Shown: piece after piece, positions 6,756-10,173 of the stretch | Layout: each line of letters begins with the position of its first letter | How positions within the stretch are numbered: position 1 is the stretch's first letter | NCBI GenBank assembly: GCA_003450555.1 | Contig: DMFQ01000089.1 | Coordinates: forward strand, 1-10,173 | Direction: 5' to 3' | From: Ktedonobacter sp. | GTDB lineage: Bacteria > Chloroflexota > Ktedonobacteria > Ktedonobacterales > Ktedonobacteraceae | DNA: 10,173 bases | Notes under the pieces: model-generated | The model's database searches: none | Seen by the model: only the letters and a program-made list of their open reading frames with translations | What the model was told of the DNA's origin: nothing | Translations under genes and position numbers: made by a program

Positions 6756-7388
6756 TTACTGCGCTTCAAGCTTCCTCGTCAGGTTTGCCTTCATCTCTTG
6801 AAAGCGCTGTTTATAGCTGGTTGAGTTAATTTCATCGGTCCACATAATCAAGGCATCTTCTTGATTGTCACTATAATAGCGATGGCGCAGTCCGGCCTCG
6901 CGAAAGCCATATTTGCGATAGAGATTTTGCGCGCTATAGTTTGAGACGCGTACTTCTAGTGTTACCCATTTGGCGCCGATGGAATAGGCTATATCGATAA
7001 GACTGGCCAGCATAAATTCGCCTAAACCCAAACGCCGAAAATTGGGATGCATAGCGATGGTAGTAATGTGGGCTTCATCCACCATCAGCCATAATCCCGA
7101 GAAGCCGATGATTGAAGCCAGGTCTGGCGCCGGTACAGTTGCATAAGAACGGCTGGGCAAGAGTGATAGAGGGAAAATGCGACGAGGTTTCTCGAGTTCC
7201 TGGGCGGGTACTGTCGCACGCTCTTCAACAATCTTTCTATCGCGCAGCACAATATAATGTGCCCATCGATTATCCTGTAACTCCTTACGATAGGCGCTAG
7301 GAGGCCAGGTCGATGGATAGGCTAAGCGCTCGATTTCGATGACGCGAGGCACGTCTGACATCGTCATACGTTCAATGACGTAACGCAC
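6756..7388 (-). CDS. rimI: Ribosomal protein bS18 alanine N-acetyltransferase RimI
   Basis: This GNAT enzyme is called RimI because it sits between tsaB and tsaD, its usual place, and shares the domain plan. With GTG at 7388 it has 210 residues. It opens VRYVIERMTMSDVPRVIEIE, the beta-1/alpha-1 region. The acetyl-CoA loop is HPNFRRLGLGEFML (114-127), followed by LEVRVSNYSAQNLYRKYGF (144-162), with Glu145 at the catalytic position. Known RimI acetylates the N terminus of ribosomal protein bS18. RimI proteins are usually near 150 residues; this one has a proline-rich insert at about 54-91 and a charged C-terminal tail of about 25 residues. The frame extends upstream to a TTG at 7457, deep inside tsaB; the GTG overlaps tsaB by 17 nt and has a GGGA-type ribosome site. 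ATG at 7367 is an alternative. Target specificity is inferred. Confidence 0.85.
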   Translation of the reverse strand: MRYVIERMTMSDVPRVIEIERLAYPSTWPPSAYRKELQDNRWAHYIVLRDRKIVEERATVPAQELEKPRRIFPLSLLPSRSYATVPAPDLASIIGFSGLWLMVDEAHITTIAMHPNFRRLGLGEFMLASLIDIAYSIGAKWVTLEVRVSNYSAQNLYRKYGFREAGLRHRYYSDNQEDALIMWTDEINSTSYKQRFQEMKANLTRKLEAQ

Positions 7389-8220
7389 CCTCTTCCCTTT
7401 CTGTCTCACATGGTCCTGCCGGACTGTGATCTGCTGGTCGATTCGATGTACCGCCAAGAAGCGGCTGTTTACGGGTACTTGTTGTTATCGAAGGACGCCG
7501 CAGATACAGCGGTTCGAGTAACATCAGGTTATCTTCTTTGCCGTCACGCACTTGTTGCAGGGCCAACATCGCTAACACAGAAGCACGCCTGGCTGCCTGA
7601 ACACTATTGACGAAGACACATTTCTCTTGCATATGTGCATACAAGGCCTGACGCGATGCAGGATTTATTTCACCACACAAGAGAAACAATGGCAATTCCC
7701 GCTTGCCAGGCAAACCAAACCAGGTATCGGCCTGCTCCCAAAGATAGTTTGCTAGTAGTTGTGGTGACCGCAGCAGGTAATCGCTGAGTTGGCGCATACG
7801 ATAGATTATGCCACCGTTGGTGTCGTGGGTTTTATCGAATGTATAACAAGCGGCATAGAGTTCGGAGCGCCCTGCTTCCAATATGGAACAGATGGGGCCA
7901 GGCCAATGCTGTTGCTGAGCGGCAATGATATCCAGGGTACTAACGCCCACGATAGGTTTTTGCAGGGCGAAAGCGAGGGCCTTCGCGGTTGATAGCGCTA
8001 CACGGACTCCATTAAACGAGCCAGGTCCAGTAGCAACTGCTACAACATCGATATCTTTCATGGTGCTATTGCACTCAGCAGTGATGCGCTGAATGCGTTT
8101 CAACAACTCGACACTATGGTTATTCCCCACATGCCAGGTATATTCGCCAAGCAGTTCGTCCTCTGTGCAGAGAGCAAGACTCGCCTGGCGGGTTGAAGTG
8201 TCAAGAGCTAGTAGTAGCAT
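7372..8220 (-). CDS. tsaB: t6A37 biosynthesis scaffold protein TsaB
   Basis: TsaB is the inactive ASKHA-fold paralogue of TsaD; it dimerises with TsaD and is needed for t6A synthesis. The 282-residue product begins [16 protein letters not shown] (2-17). GPGSFNGVRVALSTAKAL (65-82) is the family signature, usually GPGSFTG, with Asn70 here. EAGRSELYAACY (115-126) and PLYLRR (237-242) are the other landmarks. Typical members end soon after PLYLR; here a 40-residue polar tail rich in Ser, Thr, Pro and Arg follows. The frame opens 11 codons upstream, but ATG at 8220 puts the first strand at the N terminus as in relatives. It overlaps the end of tsaE by 20 nt and has no strong ribosome site, so translational coupling is likely. 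Its own end overlaps rimI. Confidence 0.93.
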   Translation of the reverse strand: MLLLALDTSTRQASLALCTEDELLGEYTWHVGNNHSVELLKRIQRITAECNSTMKDIDVVAVATGPGSFNGVRVALSTAKALAFALQKPIVGVSTLDIIAAQQQHWPGPICSILEAGRSELYAACYTFDKTHDTNGGIIYRMRQLSDYLLRSPQLLANYLWEQADTWFGLPGKRELPLFLLCGEINPASRQALYAHMQEKCVFVNSVQAARRASVLAMLALQQVRDGKEDNLMLLEPLYLRRPSITTSTRKQPLLGGTSNRPADHSPAGPCETEREEGALRH

Positions 8221-8836
8221 ATGTATTTTTCTGGAATTGCTGCAACAGTTCACAGTAACGAAGGCCTGTCGCAGTTAACAATAATCCACGCTTGGTTTCA
8301 CTCATCATTTTCAGACGGATACGCAGTTGCTCATTTGGCCAAAGAAGGTCGGCTTTATCTGCCCATTCGACAACGCAGGTCCCCGAACCAAAGAAATAGT
8401 CCTCAAAACCGAGATCTACTACCTCTTCCGGGTCTTCCAGCCGGTACAGGTCAAAGTGATACAGAATCGGACCTACCCGTTGCGTCAATGAAGCTTGATC
8501 GGGGAACTTATCATGGTCGAGTCGCGTGGTAGTGGCTGATTGTCCCTGGTATTCTTTGAGTAAGGTAAAGGTCGGGCTGCTGACAATTTCAGTGATACCC
8601 ATTCCTTTTGCCAGTCCCTGCGTAAAGGTAGTCTTTCCTGTTCCCAATTGTCCATCGAGCAAGATTAGCTCCCCACCACGCAATAAATCGCCCAGGCGCA
8701 TACCCAGGCGCTGCGTTTGCGCAGAACTATGGCTAATAATGTCGAGTGTACTTGTTGCTTCTTTCTGAGACCTGGTCACTATGGCACCTTCACACAAGTT
8801 TTTCGTCGCATGGTTGTCACTAAACTGTGCTCTCAT
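8201..8836 (-). CDS. tsaE: t6A37 biosynthesis ATPase TsaE
   Basis: TsaE is the P-loop ATPase that binds the TsaB-TsaD dimer and resets it between cycles of t6A synthesis. The Walker A motif is GQLGTGKTT (62-70). [11 protein letters not shown] (86-96), [13 protein letters not shown] (126-138) and [13 protein letters not shown] (155-167) are the family blocks, the last carrying the conserved Glu157-Trp158. With ATG at 8836 the product has 211 residues against the usual 150 or so. The surplus is an N-terminal stretch of about 30 residues and an insert at about 99-123 between SPTF and YHFDLYR. ATG at 8836 has AAGGA five bases upstream; an internal GTG at 8779 has an equally good AAGGTG site and would give 192 residues; GTG at 8869 is less likely. 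It is the first gene of the operon and overlaps tsaB. Confidence 0.92.
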   Translation of the reverse strand: MRAQFSDNHATKNLCEGAIVTRSQKEATSTLDIISHSSAQTQRLGMRLGDLLRGGELILLDGQLGTGKTTFTQGLAKGMGITEIVSSPTFTLLKEYQGQSATTTRLDHDKFPDQASLTQRVGPILYHFDLYRLEDPEEVVDLGFEDYFFGSGTCVVEWADKADLLWPNEQLRIRLKMMSETKRGLLLTATGLRYCELLQQFQKNTYATTSS

Positions 8837-8893
8837 CAACTTCCTTGCAGTGGAAAAGTAATCTTTCACTCTTTAGAAGATTTGACGCTTCCC

Positions 8894-8922
8894 ATTATAC
8901 CATGTTCTGTCTACGCGATTAA
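8894..8922 (-). promoter_or_regulatory. Promoter of the tsaE-tsaB-rimI-tsaD-ROK-GNAT operon
   Basis: On the minus strand a perfect TATAAT (8899-8894) lies 17 bases after TTAATC (8922-8917), which matches TTGACA at three positions. The -35 hexamer overlaps the stop codon of the zinc-ribbon gene. Transcription would start near 8887, about 50 nt before ATG at 8836. Confidence 0.6.
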
Positions 8923-9395
8923 CGCAGCCTGGCGCCGCAACTGCGACAATAGAGCGAGTTGGCGCGAACCGAGTTCCCACATGTGGGGCAGATAATCTGG
9001 CCCTGGTAACCAGGGCCTGCTGGTGGCTTTGACGCTGCAGACGAAGATGGCGGTGTAAAAGGTGGGGGAGAATAATCGGTGACAGGGACAGGTTGTTCCG
9101 GCGTAAACGCTTCCTTCTTGATATCCTGTAGCTGTACCTCCCTGTTCTTGACATCGTGATCTAGCTCCATGATGCCTGCACATACTCGTGAAAGTTGCGG
9201 ATCAGAAAGGGTTCCTTGTTGATATTGGGTCATGGCAATCTGTGCAAGTTCGTCGAGCAGTTGATGGCGCTGATCCATTAATTTATCGATTTCACCCTGT
9301 TTACCGCGAACACGTAGTTGTTTCTGGGCTTCCCAACTCGTGCGGCTGACCGCCGAGTTAACAAAATTCTTGGCTGATTCTACAAAGTCGGCCAT
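8919..9395 (-). CDS. Coiled-coil and C-terminal zinc-ribbon protein of unknown function
   Basis: I do not recognise a named family. The 158-residue product has three parts. Residues 1-95 are charged and helical (for example GKQGEIDKLMDQRHQLLDEL), consistent with a coiled coil or helical hairpin. Residues 96-130 are rich in Pro and Ser (SPPPFTPPSSSAAS), a flexible linker. The end is a zinc ribbon with Cys136/Cys139 and Cys150/Cys153 (CPTCG and CRSCG). No signal peptide or membrane segment is seen, so it is probably cytoplasmic. Zinc ribbons of this type often bind nucleic acids or proteins; no substrate can be named. GGAGGT eight bases before ATG at 9395 is the strongest ribosome site in the window, suggesting substantial expression. 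It lies 57 nt after yraN and 82 nt before tsaE. Confidence 0.85.
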   Translation of the reverse strand: MADFVESAKNFVNSAVSRTSWEAQKQLRVRGKQGEIDKLMDQRHQLLDELAQIAMTQYQQGTLSDPQLSRVCAGIMELDHDVKNREVQLQDIKKEAFTPEQPVPVTDYSPPPFTPPSSSAASKPPAGPGYQGQIICPTCGNSVRANSLYCRSCGARLR

Positions 9396-9452
9396 TGTTC
9401 TTTACCTCCCTCTTCACTCTATGGTAGTAGCTTTTCTATTGTTATGTAAAGT

Positions 9453-9863
9453 TTATTCGGAGACGGCGTGTTGATAGATACGTATCTCTTCCGGCTTGCC
9501 ATTTTTACTTAATTGTACAGCGACGACATCTATTCTCCACGAGCGGTCCGAGCACGCGTGAAGATCGAGATAGTAAGAGGCTACCTGCACAATTTTCTGT
9601 TGTTTACGGTGGGTGACTGCTTCTTCTGGCAGACCAAACGCAGTTCCTCTACGCGTTTTCACTTCCACAAAGATCAAGTCGTGTTCATCTTCAGCTACCA
9701 GATCTATCTCTCCGTAGGAACAACGGAAGTTTTGTTCCAGGATACGGTATCCCTGGCGGAAGAGTTCTTCGGCGGCAAGACGCTCGCCGGTTCTACCCAG
9801 ACCCTGCCGTGCCGCTGTTTTCTTCTGGCTGTTCGTCGTCGCTTGAGCGACTTGTTTCTTCAT
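9453..9863 (-). CDS. yraN: YraN family protein (UPF0102), nuclease-like fold
   Basis: This 136-residue protein matches UPF0102/YraN, a widespread family with a PD-(D/E)XK endonuclease-like fold whose cellular role is not settled. GRTGERLAAEELFRQGYRIL (23-42) is the N-terminal helix block; YGEIDLVAEDE (50-60) and LIFVEVKTRRG (63-73) give the active-site-like residues Asp54, Glu67 and Lys69. FGLPEEAVTHRKQQKI and RIDVVAV complete the family pattern. The first 20 residues, rich in Lys, Gln and Thr, are a variable extension. ATG at 9863 has no clear Shine-Dalgarno sequence, which is unlike its neighbours. A probable extended -10 promoter lies about 80 nt upstream. The zinc-ribbon gene follows on the same strand after 57 nt and may be cotranscribed. 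Confidence 0.93.
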   Translation of the reverse strand: MKKQVAQATTNSQKKTAARQGLGRTGERLAAEELFRQGYRILEQNFRCSYGEIDLVAEDEHDLIFVEVKTRRGTAFGLPEEAVTHRKQQKIVQVASYYLDLHACSDRSWRIDVVAVQLSKNGKPEEIRIYQHAVSE

Positions 9864-10115
9864 TAGATATTACGATATTTCGTTGGTTTCTGTTGTAATC
9901 TGCAAGTTAACAGTTGTGTTCAAATGCGCACAATGTAGATGTAGTATAGCACAGGCGCAGGAGAGAAAACATAACAGGATAGTACGGCAAACGAGCGTGG
10001 AAAAATAAGATACTCTCGTTGACTCTTAAGTGATACTATGTCATTGATTACGGTTCTCTGTACATGCAAGAGGTTCCAGAGAGCATCTAACATATTTTCA
10101 CCTTAAAGGCAGGTC
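9864..10115. other. Intergenic region between divergent yraN and the hydrolase gene
   Basis: About 250 bases without a gene. Apart from the probable yraN promoter, I see no long inverted repeat, tRNA or small ORF with a ribosome site. TTGACT at 10019-10024 resembles a -35 box for the plus-strand gene, but no good -10 box follows at 16 to 18 bases. Confidence 0.5.
9943..9951 (-). promoter_or_regulatory. Probable extended -10 promoter of yraN
   Basis: On the minus strand the sequence reads TGCTATACT, an extended -10 element with five of six matches to TATAAT. No good -35 hexamer is seen 16 to 18 bases further upstream. The predicted start near 9936 gives a leader of about 73 nt. Confidence 0.4.
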
Positions 10116-10173
10116 ATGATGAATTATCCTATTGTTTTCATTCATGGTTCGGGTGATTGCGCACGAATATGGC
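10116..10173 (+). CDS. Alpha/beta hydrolase, N-terminal part (runs off right edge)
   Basis: Only 19 codons are visible: MMNYPIVFIHGSGDCARIW. A short hydrophobic strand (YPIVFIHG) leading into HGSGD is the beta-3 strand and oxyanion-hole loop of alpha/beta-fold hydrolases, and an aromatic residue after ARI is common in them. Two adjacent ATG codons (10116 and 10119) are possible starts; AAAGG lies six bases before the first. The nucleophile elbow and catalytic residues are outside the window, so the reaction (ester, peptide or other hydrolysis) cannot be named. The gene is divergent from yraN. Confidence 0.72.
   Translation, partial: MMNYPIVFIHGSGDCARIW

Noticed and set aside
7389..7457. Upstream TTG start for rimI
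   Set aside because: It would overlap tsaB by 86 nt and add 23 residues unlike any GNAT N terminus; GTG at 7388 begins right at the first strand.
10019..10049. Sigma-A promoter for the right-edge hydrolase
   Set aside because: TTGACT is present, but no acceptable -10 hexamer lies at a 16-18 base spacing, so I do not call it.

Overview
This is a chromosomal window of mainly housekeeping genes from a bacterium of moderate GC content. Gene content, strong Shine-Dalgarno sites and sigma-A-like promoters, together with a MetRS of the KxSSS type, would fit a Chloroflexota/Ktedonobacteria-like or other Gram-positive-like lineage. That placement is an impression, not a demonstration. All coding density is accounted for, and no tRNA, rRNA, CRISPR array, insertion sequence or prophage gene is visible.

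Layout. (1) 1-766, minus strand: two receiver-domain genes in tandem. The downstream one runs off the left edge, was not visible as a closed ORF, and carries Glu where the phospho-acceptor Asp is expected. The upstream one is a complete canonical single-domain response regulator with a good promoter. (2) 767-1019: a divergent intergenic region holding a REPIN-like double hairpin, whose right arm reaches into the probable promoter of the next operon. (3) 1020-3716, plus strand: a two-gene unit of a ThiF/MoeB-type E1-like adenylyltransferase and methionyl-tRNA synthetase (metG), 9 nt apart. (4) 3718-3773: a long hairpin with A- and T-tracts that can terminate both converging units. (5) 3785-8836, minus strand: a six-gene operon tsaE-tsaB-rimI-tsaD-ROK kinase-GNAT acetyltransferase, with overlaps or short gaps and a promoter next to the upstream gene's stop codon. 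(6) 8919-9863, minus strand: a small coiled-coil/zinc-ribbon protein and the UPF0102 nuclease-fold protein YraN. (7) 9864-10115: intergenic. (8) 10116 to the right edge, plus strand: the first 19 codons of a probable alpha/beta hydrolase.

How the genes work together. TsaE, TsaB and TsaD are three of the four proteins that make t6A at position 37 of ANN-decoding tRNAs; the fourth, TsaC, is not here. RimI acetylates ribosomal protein bS18, and its gene commonly lies between tsaB and tsaD. The convergent metG gene also belongs to translation. The most unusual points are the probable pseudo-receiver at the left edge, the REPIN-like element in a promoter region, and the extra loops or tails in all four of TsaE, TsaB, RimI and TsaD. 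I did not see a convincing new multi-gene system; the window is mostly conserved translation and signalling genes with lineage-specific elaborations.
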